The notes below the pieces were generated by a model. It saw nothing but the letters and a program-made list of their open reading frames with translations. It was not told where the DNA came from and ran no database searches. A DNA stretch of 8,763 nucleotides, taken from assembly GCA_947489925.1 (NCBI GenBank), contig CANLFK010000088.1:1-8763 (forward strand), given 5' to 3'. This stretch comes from Candidatus Caenarcanales bacterium. Its GTDB lineage: Bacteria; Cyanobacteriota; Vampirovibrionia; Caenarcaniphilales; Caenarcanaceae. This document shows positions 1 to 7,098 of this stretch, one piece after another. The position numbers and the translations under genes were made by a program. How positions within the stretch are numbered: the stretch's first letter is position 1; the number at the start of each line of letters is the position of its first letter.

Positions 1-2235
1 ACAAAAATCATTCCAAACAAAGTTTTCAAGCTTTTGGACAAATTCACTGAATTCATAATTATTTAAATGCTGATTAATCTCTTCTAGCGTTTTATTCCAC
101 TCACCCAAAATCCAAATGTCTGCAATATTTTTTTCTAAATTAAGCTCTCTAATTAATTCTGCAATTGTTTTTTGATCTGTTTTTTTATTTTGTACTGTTT
201 CTACTGTTTGCAAAACAAATTTAGTTGCATTCCATAATTTATTAATAAATCTGCGTTTTTGTTCAATCTCGCCTGAAGACCAAGTTCCATCTTTTTCTTT
301 TAGCCCCGGAAAACGAATATCTTGATTACCAAAAATACCAACCGAACAATACCAAAGCCTGCTTGCATCAGCTCCATATTTATTTACTAATTCAATCGGA
401 TCAATGGCATTTCCTTTTGATTTGCTCATTCTTTTGCCGTCTGGAGTTTGCAAAACTGGATGAATTAAAATATCAGTAAAAGGTAAGCTTTCAGTCAGGT
501 TAATTGAACTAAAAATCATGCGAGAAACCCACAAATTAATAATTTCACGAGCTGTACTTAAAACATTAGTCCAAGCCTGATTATTAGCTGGTTGAGCTTG
601 CTTTGGCCAATTTAAAGTAGCAAAAGGCCATAATGCTGAACTAAACCAAGTATCCAAAACATCAGGGTCTTGTACATAATTAGCTTGTTTTAATAATTCT
701 TCTAGCTCTGGGTCGGACTGAAGTGTAATAATTTGTACTCCATTTTCGGCATATTGAAAAATTAATTTATTATTTGGTTTATTTGCAATAACAAAGCTTG
801 AATGCTTCTTGTCGCTGGTTAAACTAGTATTATAATTAGCTTGATGAGCTATCTTTTTAAATTCATTAGCTAAAACTGAATGTAATTCTTCGGCTTCGAT
901 TGGATTATTTGGGTTTTGATTATTATTAAATTTTTTAGTCCAAACTGGAATTTGATGTCCCCACCACAACTGACGGCTAATGCACCAATCTTGTATATTT
1001 TCCAACCAATCTAAATAAGTTTTTGTATATCTTTCGGGGTGAAATTTTATTTTATTTTCTTTAACTGCATTAATGGCAAGCTTAGCCAAAGGCTTCATTT
1101 GTACAAACCACTGCTCCGACAAAAAAGGCTCAATTATAGTTCCGCAACGGTCATGCAAAGCGGCGGCTTGTTTATATTTTTTTTCAGCGACCAAAAGTTC
1201 TTTTTCGGTTAATAAAGCCAAAACCTTTTCACGAGCTTTAAAGCGGTCTAGTCCTTGTAATTCAACTGGAATAAAGTTTAGTTTTAATAATTCAGCTTTT
1301 TCATTAAAAATATTAATTGCTTCAATTGGGCTAGATTGCTGTTTAATAATTTCTTGATCATTAAAGTCATGTGCTGGTGTTATTTTTAAAGCTCCAGTAC
1401 CAAAGTCAATTTTAACTTCTTCGCTTAAAATAATGGGTATTTCACGGTCTGTCAGCGGAAGTTTGGCTTTAATATTTTCACCATTTTTAATTTTATCGCT
1501 TAAAACTTTATATCTTTCATCTGCAGGGTTAATAGCGACAGCGACATCTCCAAATAAGGTTTCTGGGCGGCTGGTAGCTACAATTAATTCCTGTATGTTT
1601 TCAAGCGATTCAACCAAAATATATTTTATTTCATAAAGCTTAGCATTACGGTCTTCGTGCACGACTTCAAGGTCAGATAAACTGGTTAAACAATTTGGAC
1701 ACCAATTAATTAATCTTTTGCCTTGATAAATTAAACCTTGCTCAAATAATTCAAAAAAAGCCTTTCTGACAGCCAAAGTATAATTTTCATCTAAAGTAAA
1801 TCGGCTTTTGCTAAAGTCAGCACTAATTCCTAATAATTTCATTTGAGCTTCAATTTTGCCTTTATGCTCATCAGTCCAAGCCCAAATTTGTTTAACTAAT
1901 TCATCTCGTCCAATATCATATTTATTTAGACCTTTTTTGGCTAATTGCTTTTCAACTAAAATCTGAGTACCAATTCCAGCATGGTCGCAGCCAACTTGCC
2001 AATGAGCTTTTTTCCCAGACATTTGTTTATAACGAATTAAAATATCTTGCAAAGTTAAGTTTAAAGCATGTCCCATATGCAGTTCACCCGTTACATTCGG
2101 CGGTGGCAAGGCTATTTTGAAGTCAGCTTCTTGGGCTTGCTGGTCAGATAATTCAAATAATTTATTAGTTTGCCAAAATTCAAGCCATTTGTTTTCAGTG
2201 CTTTTAGGATTATAACTTTTGTCTAATTCGCTCAT
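1..2235 (-). CDS. valS: Valyl-tRNA synthetase (partial, C-terminus beyond left edge)
   Basis: This class Ia aminoacyl-tRNA synthetase charges tRNA-Val with valine in the cytoplasm and edits mischarged threonine. About 745 codons are visible, read without a stop from the ATG at 2235 to the window edge; family members are usually about 870-950 residues. Seen in order: the PPPNVTG stretch with the HIGH-type motif HMGH (residues 53-56), WCPNC (178-182) leading into LSDLEV, the CP1 editing domain with TSRPET (221-226), GTGALKITPAHDFND (279-293), WCISRQLWWGH before the second half of the Rossmann fold, DTWFSSALWP, and the KMSKS loop KRMSKSKGN (601-609). The anticodon-binding domain follows (KLWNATKFVL) and is cut at WNDFC, so the end of that domain and the coiled-coil tail are missing. 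The start lies 21 bp downstream of the thioredoxin-like gene, suggesting co-transcription. The leader shows no Shine-Dalgarno sequence. Identification is firm. Confidence 0.97.
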   Translation of the reverse strand, partial: MSELDKSYNPKSTENKWLEFWQTNKLFELSDQQAQEADFKIALPPPNVTGELHMGHALNLTLQDILIRYKQMSGKKAHWQVGCDHAGIGTQILVEKQLAKKGLNKYDIGRDELVKQIWAWTDEHKGKIEAQMKLLGISADFSKSRFTLDENYTLAVRKAFFELFEQGLIYQGKRLINWCPNCLTSLSDLEVVHEDRNAKLYEIKYILVESLENIQELIVATSRPETLFGDVAVAINPADERYKVLSDKIKNGENIKAKLPLTDREIPIILSEEVKIDFGTGALKITPAHDFNDQEIIKQQSSPIEAINIFNEKAELLKLNFIPVELQGLDRFKAREKVLALLTEKELLVAEKKYKQAAALHDRCGTIIEPFLSEQWFVQMKPLAKLAINAVKENKIKFHPERYTKTYLDWLENIQDWCISRQLWWGHQIPVWTKKFNNNQNPNNPIEAEELHSVLANEFKKIAHQANYNTSLTSDKKHSSFVIANKPNNKLIFQYAENGVQIITLQSDPELEELLKQANYVQDPDVLDTWFSSALWPFATLNWPKQAQPANNQAWTNVLSTAREIINLWVSRMIFSSINLTESLPFTDILIHPVLQTPDGKRMSKSKGNAIDPIELVNKYGADASRLWYCSVGIFGNQDIRFPGLKEKDGTWSSGEIEQKRRFINKLWNATKFVLQTVETVQNKKTDQKTIAELIRELNLEKNIADIWILGEWNKTLEEINQHLNNYEFSEFVQKLENFVWNDFC

Positions 2236-2256
2236 TGAATTGTGTTTTTCTGTATA

Positions 2257-2775
2257 TTAAAAAGTACAACCAGATAGTTTAGCCAAAGTGGGTAAATCTT
2301 TTGCTCCAGTTTTACGAATGCCTAATTGAGTTCCAAAATACCAAGTTGGATATTGTCTAATTTGACGGAGAGGACAAGTTATTTTACTTTTATTGCAGTC
2401 TACATAGTGTTTTAATTTATCAAAATCATCTCCAAAATAAGCTCTTTGCATTTTGCAAGCTGGGCAATCTTCAATTGAAAACAAAATAACTTCTTTTTTA
2501 TTTAAGCATTCAATTAAGCCTATTCGCCTTTCAGCATTGTTTTTTTGTATTCTTTCTATTTCTTCAGCTTTTTGCTTTTTGTCTAATTCAAATTCTCTGA
2601 CTTGTTCTTCTCTTTTTTCAATCTCAACCGCTGAGGCTGGAACTTTATCTGAATTTGGATCTTCTAATGCCCAGTCGCTACGAATAAAAGTATTTTCAGA
2701 GGCTTGTAAAGAGCAAATAGTAATTATAAAACTCAAACATAAAACAATGAATACTCGTAAAATATTATTTTGCAT
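2257..2775 (-). CDS. Secreted thioredoxin-like protein with CPAC active site
   Basis: This 172-residue protein is probably a thiol-disulfide oxidoreductase acting outside the cytoplasm. Residues 1-25 look like a Sec signal peptide: a positively charged residue at 7, a hydrophobic core VFIVLCLSFIITI, and likely cleavage after LQA at 25. Residues about 50-85 are rich in E, K, R and Q and look like a charged helix or coiled coil. The thioredoxin-type domain follows, with strand VILFS and the redox motif CPAC at 104-107. A second cysteine pair lies at C127 and C134, then QYPTWYFG at 141-148 (the cis-proline region), and a C-terminal LAKLSGC. The spacing of CPxC, a YV(D/E)C-type strand, YPTW and a closing LSG resembles the thioredoxin domain appended to bacterial VKOR proteins, but no VKOR membrane domain is present. 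It lies upstream of valS on the same strand. The partner protein and redox direction are unknown. Confidence 0.85.
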   Translation of the reverse strand: MQNNILRVFIVLCLSFIITICSLQASENTFIRSDWALEDPNSDKVPASAVEIEKREEQVREFELDKKQKAEEIERIQKNNAERRIGLIECLNKKEVILFSIEDCPACKMQRAYFGDDFDKLKHYVDCNKSKITCPLRQIRQYPTWYFGTQLGIRKTGAKDLPTLAKLSGCTF

Positions 2776-2906
2776 AATTTATTTTGGCTTTTTGTTTTTA
2801 TGATTTTAAAATTTAAGCATAAACCTTTAATATTTTATTCTTTTATTAAGAATTTACTAAAGCATATTGTTAAACTTAAAACACAAGAAATTAAATTAAA
2901 TAAAAA
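2776..2906. promoter_or_regulatory. Divergent intergenic region between thioredoxin-like gene and ldhA
   Basis: This 131-bp AT-rich gap separates two diverging genes, so it must hold the start signals for both. The only loose sigma-70-like pair I see for ldhA is TTTACT (2853-2858), 17 bp, then TTAAAA (2876-2881), which is weak. No strong palindrome or operator is evident. The bases just before both start codons are A/T-rich with no purine-rich ribosome binding site. Confidence 0.4.
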
Positions 2907-3911
2907 ATGCCTTTTAAAGTTTTAGTCTTTGATTCCAAGCCATATGAAATTGAATATTTTCGCAAATTAAAAGATTTATATGACAAAAAAATTGAAATTG
3001 AATTTGCTGAATTTAAATTAAGCGAAAAAACAGCTTCTCTAGCCAAGGGTTATATGGCTATTTGTGCTTTTGTGAATGATGTAATTAATGATAAGGTCAT
3101 CGAAATTTTAAGTGAAAACGGTGTTGAATTAATTGCCATGAGATGTGCTGGCTATAATAATGTTTCATTAAAAAAAGCTGAAGAAAAGCAAATTCCAGTA
3201 GTCAGAGTACCAGAATATTCGCCATATGCAGTTGCTGAGCATGCTATTGCTTTAATGATGTCTTTGAATAGGCATACCAATAGAGCTTATTTGCGTGTCA
3301 GAGAAAATAATTTTTCATTAAATGGCTTAATTGGCTTTGATATGCACGGAAAAACAACTGGTATTATTGGCACAGGGCGAATTGGTTTAGTAGCGGCTAA
3401 AATTTTAAAAGGTTTTGGTTGTACTGTTTTGGCATATGATGTTTATAAAAATGAAAAAGCGGCTGAAGAAATTGGCTTCACCTATGTTAGTCTGGATGAG
3501 CTTTATGAAAAATCAGATATAATTAGTTTGCATGTTCCACTGATGAAAGAAACTTATCATTTAGTCGATGAAAACTCAATTGCTAAAATGAAAGATGGAG
3601 TCATGATAATTAATACTAGTCGTGGACCATTAATCGACACACAAGCTTTAATTGAAGGGCTAAAATCTGGCAAAATAAAAGCGGCTGGGCTTGATGTTTA
3701 CGAAGAAGAAGAAAAATACTTTTTTGAAGATTTGTCAAATGAAGTTTTATTGGACGATCAATTGGCTAGACTTTTAAGTTTTAATAATGTTTTAGTTACT
3801 TCTCATCAGGCTTTTTTCACGGAAGAGGCTCTTAAAAATATTACTGAAACAACAATTAATAATATTTTGGCTTTTGCAAATAAACAGGTTTTAACTAATC
3901 AAATTAAATAA
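2907..3911 (+). CDS. ldhA: D-lactate dehydrogenase (NAD-dependent)
   Basis: This enzyme reduces pyruvate to D-lactate with NADH in the cytoplasm, regenerating NAD+ during fermentation. At 334 residues it matches the family's usual length of about 330. It follows the Escherichia coli LdhA pattern closely: FVND (56-59), MRCAGYNNV (78-86), VPEYSPYAVAEHA (101-113), the nucleotide-binding GTGRIG (155-160) with D178 after the second strand as expected for NAD over NADP, and NTSRGPLID (236-244). The catalytic triad of D-2-hydroxyacid dehydrogenases is present with normal spacing: R239, E268 and H300 (in TSHQAFFTEEAL). The run YFFEDLSN (271-278) is typical of D-LDH rather than other 2-hydroxyacid dehydrogenases. 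The ATG follows an A-rich leader without a Shine-Dalgarno sequence. ruvB begins 14 bp after the stop, so the two may share a transcript. Confidence 0.93.
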   Translation: MPFKVLVFDSKPYEIEYFRKLKDLYDKKIEIEFAEFKLSEKTASLAKGYMAICAFVNDVINDKVIEILSENGVELIAMRCAGYNNVSLKKAEEKQIPVVRVPEYSPYAVAEHAIALMMSLNRHTNRAYLRVRENNFSLNGLIGFDMHGKTTGIIGTGRIGLVAAKILKGFGCTVLAYDVYKNEKAAEEIGFTYVSLDELYEKSDIISLHVPLMKETYHLVDENSIAKMKDGVMIINTSRGPLIDTQALIEGLKSGKIKAAGLDVYEEEEKYFFEDLSNEVLLDDQLARLLSFNNVLVTSHQAFFTEEALKNITETTINNILAFANKQVLTNQIK

Positions 3912-3925
3912 ATAAAATTAAAAAA

Positions 3926-4999
3926 ATGTCTCCCATTGAACCTTCCAATTCATATAAACAAAAAACTGAAAATAAAATAATTGAGACTAGACCGAAGCTA
4001 GAGTCTAAGTCTAAGCTGAAAGCTGAAAACCTTAATCAAGCTGAAAATCAAGCCGAAATTACTTTGAGACCCAATTCTTTAGATGAATATATTGGACAAG
4101 AGCGTTTAAAGAAAATCTTGATGATTGGCATTTCAGCCGCCTTAAAAAGAGGAGATAGTTCGAGTATGGGGCATATTTTATTATATGGTCCGCCGGGGCT
4201 TGGTAAAACAACTTGTGCTTTTTTATTATCCAAATTAATTGGTTCTCAAGCTCATGTTTTTTCTGCTCCTTCACTCGATAAGCCCAAAGATATTGTTGGA
4301 GTTTTAATGTCTTTGCAAAAGGACGATATTTTATTTATTGATGAAATTCACCGACTAAACAAAATTACCGAAGAATTACTTTATCCGCCCATGGAAGATT
4401 ATTGCCTAGATTTGTCGAGCGGAAATGGTGCTTCAACTCGCATAACTAGATTGCCTTTGCCCAAATTTATTTTGGTTGGTGCAACAACTAAGCTAGGTAA
4501 TATTTCCGCTCCGCTTCGGGACAGATTTACGCATATTCAAAAAATGGAATTTTACCAAGAAGCTGATTTAATCACTATTGCAAATCGGACTGCCAAAATT
4601 TTAAACTTTGATTTAAGCCCAAAAGCTAGCCAAATGATAGCCAGTCGCTCTCGTGGAACACCCAGAATTACTAATCGTTTATGTAGATTGGTCAGAGATT
4701 TTTCGGCACATAAAAACACTAATTTAGCCTCGCCAGAAGTGGTAGAAGAAGCTTTTACTTTATTTCAAATTGATGAATGTGGGCTTGAAAATACAGACAG
4801 GGAAATTTTAAAAACTTTAATCGAAAATTATAATGGTGGTCCAGCTGGATTAGAAACCTTAGCCGCCACAATCGGGGAAGATGCCCGTACGCTGGAAGAC
4901 TTTTATGAGCCTTTTTTAATGCAATTAGGTTTTCTGGAACGCACAAGTAAAGGTCGCAAAGCCACTACTAAAGCTTATCAATATCTTGGTTATTCTTGA
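3926..4999 (+). CDS. ruvB: Holliday junction branch migration ATPase RuvB
   Basis: RuvB is the hexameric AAA+ motor that, with RuvA, drives branch migration of Holliday junctions in recombinational repair. The 357 residues include LRPNSLDEYIGQ (47-58), Walker A GPPGLGKT (88-95), Walker B LFIDEIH (136-142), LYPPMEDY (152-159), sensor 1 GATTKLG (185-191), the arginine-finger region APLRDRF (195-201), sensor 2 RGTPRITNR (243-251), and a winged-helix C-terminus with GGPAGLETLA and YEPFLMQLGFLERT. The N-terminus carries about 46 residues before LRP, longer than the roughly 15-25 usual, rich in K, E, N and Q; no alternative in-frame start would shorten it. The last codons (YLGYS) lie inside a direct repeat whose second copy follows the methyltransferase gene, yet the protein end is intact. 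Arg codons are mixed (8 AGA, 1 AGG, 11 CGN). Confidence 0.96.
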   Translation: MSPIEPSNSYKQKTENKIIETRPKLESKSKLKAENLNQAENQAEITLRPNSLDEYIGQERLKKILMIGISAALKRGDSSSMGHILLYGPPGLGKTTCAFLLSKLIGSQAHVFSAPSLDKPKDIVGVLMSLQKDDILFIDEIHRLNKITEELLYPPMEDYCLDLSSGNGASTRITRLPLPKFILVGATTKLGNISAPLRDRFTHIQKMEFYQEADLITIANRTAKILNFDLSPKASQMIASRSRGTPRITNRLCRLVRDFSAHKNTNLASPEVVEEAFTLFQIDECGLENTDREILKTLIENYNGGPAGLETLAATIGEDARTLEDFYEPFLMQLGFLERTSKGRKATTKAYQYLGYS

Positions 5000-5021
5000 A
5001 TTTTATATTTTGTATTTATGT
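4980..5021 (+). repeat. Direct repeat, left copy, spanning ruvB 3' end
   Basis: The left copy begins inside ruvB and covers its last codons, the TGA stop and about 22 bp of 3' flank. The exact core aatatcttggttattctt (4980-4997) recurs at 6969-6986. After it, aatttt, ttttgt and tttatgt are shared in the same order, with two substitutions, a short variable patch and a 2-base gap. About 37 of 44 aligned columns match. Similarity stops at 5021, marking the left boundary of the inserted restriction-modification cassette. Confidence 0.85.
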
Positions 5022-5030
5022 TAAAATTCA
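4997..5030. repeat. 9-bp inverted repeat at the ruvB stop / cassette junction
   Basis: TGAATTTTA (4997-5005) pairs perfectly with TAAAATTCA (5022-5030) around a 16-base loop. The left arm contains the ruvB stop codon and lies in the direct repeat; the right arm begins immediately after the repeat ends, so it belongs to the inserted DNA. The stem has a single G-C pair and no following T-run, so it is at best a weak attenuator. In AT-rich DNA it could be chance. Confidence 0.35.
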
Positions 5031-5065
5031 TATTTATTTAATGTCAGTTCATAATAGAAGTTCTA

Positions 5066-5842
5066 ATGATAGATACTAAATATTTTAAAGAATATAGAGA
5101 AAAACTTGGCTTCACTAACCAAAATGGAGTAAAAACATTTTTTGCTGGAAAAGATATAGTTCCAACAGTTGATTACAATTACATTAATTTACTAAACAAC
5201 CGACTTTTTGAAATAGTTGCAAAAATAAATGAGTTGGTTGTAGAAGACATAAAAGTCAATGACTTGAATTTGTTTTGTGATGAAAACATAAAAAGCGTTT
5301 TTGAAAAACTAAAAGACCATAATATAATTTCAAAATTAAACAATCAAGGTAGAAGACCAGAAGAAGTTTATTTTTCTTGGATGAGAGGTTTTATAATTTC
5401 ATCATATTTTCTAAGAGCTTTAAGTCAGATTTTTGGTGTTGATATTGAAAGTATTGATTTAATCGGTAATGATGATTTAGTAAATATTGAATCGTTCAAA
5501 AGAACACCAAGAGCTGATTTACAAATCAATTTGAAAAATGGTGAAAAAGTACGAATAGAAGTTCAATCTGGATTTCAAGGAATAAATGATATTAAACAGC
5601 ACAAAGTTTTAGAAGCTAAAAAGATCAAAAGAGAAGAAAATATCTCTTCAATGGTTATTCACTTTGATTTATTTAATGGTCAAGTTGCTTTTGTTAGGAT
5701 AGATAAGATTGATGATAATAGTGTGAACTGGATAACTAGACAGCAAATGGAAGGACAAACTGTTTTCAATATAGATCAAAATTATTTCATTTGGAAATTA
5801 ACCGAAAATCCACCCAAATATACAGATTTATCTTTTTTGTAA
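5066..5842 (+). CDS. Putative type II restriction endonuclease (PD-(D/E)XK-like)
   Basis: This 258-residue protein probably cleaves unmethylated DNA at the site protected by the methyltransferase that starts 9 bp after it. The functional call rests on that tight pairing plus a likely nuclease core: RTPRADLQI (146-154) with D151, then about 13 residues, then VRIEVQSGF (162-170) with E165 and Q167. A D...E-x-Q arrangement, with Gln where most PD-(D/E)XK enzymes have Lys, is known from BglII-type enzymes. K178, K180 and the strand MVIHFD (196-201) follow. The N-terminal half is helical and carries a conserved-looking SWMRGFIISSYFLRAL (104-119). I do not recognise the family or its recognition sequence. 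The ATG at 5066 is the only in-frame ATG after a stop at 5039-5041; a weak GAAG lies 5 bases before it. Arg codons are 9 AGA, 2 CGA and 1 AGG of 12, unlike ruvB. Confidence 0.75.
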   Translation: MIDTKYFKEYREKLGFTNQNGVKTFFAGKDIVPTVDYNYINLLNNRLFEIVAKINELVVEDIKVNDLNLFCDENIKSVFEKLKDHNIISKLNNQGRRPEEVYFSWMRGFIISSYFLRALSQIFGVDIESIDLIGNDDLVNIESFKRTPRADLQINLKNGEKVRIEVQSGFQGINDIKQHKVLEAKKIKREENISSMVIHFDLFNGQVAFVRIDKIDDNSVNWITRQQMEGQTVFNIDQNYFIWKLTENPPKYTDLSFL

Positions 5843-5851
5843 TAAATAAAT

Positions 5852-6970
5852 ATGACTAGAAAGATTAAAATTGTAGATTTATTTGCTGGTGTAGGAGGCT
5901 TAAGTTATGGTTTTGCCCATGATAATAACTTTGAAATTATTGCTGCAAATGAAATATTACCCAATATGGCAAAAGCCTATAAATTAAATCATTCGTCTGT
6001 AGAGGTTTATTGCAAAGATATTAAAGACTTTGGTATTTTAGACTTGCAAAGAGATTTTGGAATAAAAAAAGAAGAAATTGATTTAGTTATTGGAGGCCCT
6101 CCTTGCCAAGCATATTCAACCGTAGGTAAGAGATTAATAGATGATGCAAGAGGAAAATTATTTCAAGAGTATTACCGAGTATTAAAAGAAATTCAACCAA
6201 CCGTATTTTTATTTGAAAATGTAAAAGGTTTACTGTCAATGCAAGGAGGAGAATTACTTTTAACAATAATTTCTTTATTTGAGTCTCTTGGTTATAAAGT
6301 TACACACAAAGTTTTAAATGCCGCTGATTATGGATCACCACAAATAAGAGAGAGAATTATAATTATTGGAAATAAGCTTGACAAAAAATTCAATTACCCA
6401 GAAAAAACACATTATAATCCAGAAGAAAAACAATCATTTTTGAATCAAGCATTAAAGCCTTATTTATCTTTAGCTGAAGCAATTAGTGATTTACCTTTTA
6501 TAAAAAGTGGTGAGGAAGCATTTGAATATAGTACTGAAGCCCAAAACGAATTTCAAAAGTTAATGAGAGAAAATGCCCCTCCAAAGCTGATGGATCATAA
6601 TGCTCCTAATAATAATCAAAACTTAGTGAAACTTATGGAAAGCCTGCCAGATGGCGGTACTCCAAATGATTTACCCGAAGAGTTGAGACCAAAAAGTGGT
6701 TTTGCAAATACTTATTGCAGACTTTGGTGGAATAGACCAAGTACAACAATTACCAGAAATTTAAGTACTCCTTCTTCTTCAAGATGTATTCACCCAAAAG
6801 CACCAAGACCCCTCACAACAAGAGAAGGAGCGAGAATACAATGCTTTCCTGATAATTATATTTTTTATGGTTCGAGAAGTGATAAAAATTTACAAATCGG
6901 AAATGCGGTATCACCCTTTTTATCAAGTGCCTTAAAGGAAGCCATAAAGCTACTTTTTCTAAATAATTAA
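5852..6970 (+). CDS. DNA (cytosine-5) methyltransferase of type II R-M system
   Basis: This enzyme transfers a methyl group from S-adenosylmethionine to C5 of cytosine in a specific DNA site, shielding the host from the adjacent endonuclease. All main C5-methylase motifs are present in the normal order over 372 residues: motif I DLFAGVGGLSYGF (9-21, SAM binding), motif IV GGPPCQAYS (81-89) with catalytic C85, motif VI FENV (121-124), motif VIII QIRERIIIIG (164-173), a target-recognition region at roughly 190-305, motif IX RPLTTREGARIQCFP (319-333), and motif X QIGNAVSP (348-355). The target sequence cannot be read from this. It follows the endonuclease by 9 bp with no Shine-Dalgarno, suggesting co-transcription with the nuclease first and no visible controller gene. 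Of 17 Arg codons 16 are AGA and one is CGA. The TAA stop overlaps the right direct repeat by its last two bases. Confidence 0.95.
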   Translation: MTRKIKIVDLFAGVGGLSYGFAHDNNFEIIAANEILPNMAKAYKLNHSSVEVYCKDIKDFGILDLQRDFGIKKEEIDLVIGGPPCQAYSTVGKRLIDDARGKLFQEYYRVLKEIQPTVFLFENVKGLLSMQGGELLLTIISLFESLGYKVTHKVLNAADYGSPQIRERIIIIGNKLDKKFNYPEKTHYNPEEKQSFLNQALKPYLSLAEAISDLPFIKSGEEAFEYSTEAQNEFQKLMRENAPPKLMDHNAPNNNQNLVKLMESLPDGGTPNDLPEELRPKSGFANTYCRLWWNRPSTTITRNLSTPSSSRCIHPKAPRPLTTREGARIQCFPDNYIFYGSRSDKNLQIGNAVSPFLSSALKEAIKLLFLNN

Positions 6971-7012
6971 TATCTTGGTTATTCTTAAATTTTCAAGTTT
7001 TTGTGTTTATGT
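6969..7012 (+). repeat. Direct repeat, right copy, displaced ruvB 3' end
   Basis: This is the second copy of the repeat at 4980-5021, joined directly to the methyltransferase stop codon. From 6971 it reads TAT CTT GGT TAT TCT TAA, that is YLGYS plus stop, identical to the RuvB C-terminus apart from TAA in place of TGA. It is not a functional coding segment here. It is best read as the remnant of the ruvB end left by insertion of the cassette, or as a duplicated target. Confidence 0.85.
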
Positions 7013-7039
7013 ACAGTAAATAAGATATAAAAATCATTG

Positions 7040-7068
7040 TTGAAGATAAGCGATTAATGAGATATTTA
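7040..7068 (+). promoter_or_regulatory. Possible sigma-70-like promoter for the ATP-grasp gene
   Basis: TTGAAG (7040-7045) and TATTTA (7063-7068) are separated by 17 bp and lie about 30 bp before the TTG start at 7099. The rest of the 7013-7098 gap shows no hairpin or repeat. Such matches are common in AT-rich DNA, so this is tentative. Confidence 0.3.
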
Positions 7069-7098
7069 TAGAAATACAAAATAAAATAAAGTGAGAAA

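Noticed and set aside
1073..1636. Plus-strand ORFs inside the valS region (1073-1357 and 1433-1636)
   Set aside because: They are antisense to valS, have no recognisable motif, and overlap conserved ValRS coding sequence.
2453..2803. Plus-strand 116-codon ORF
   Set aside because: It is antisense to the thioredoxin-like gene, covering the reverse of its CPAC and signal-peptide coding sequence. The minus-strand reading has clear domain logic.
4048..4946. Minus-strand ORFs within ruvB
   Set aside because: They are short shadows of a strongly conserved gene, with no family features.
5041..5079. 12-codon ORF overlapping the endonuclease start as a possible leader peptide or controller
   Set aside because: It is far too short for a C-protein and has no helix-turn-helix. 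It is likely chance in an AT-rich leader.
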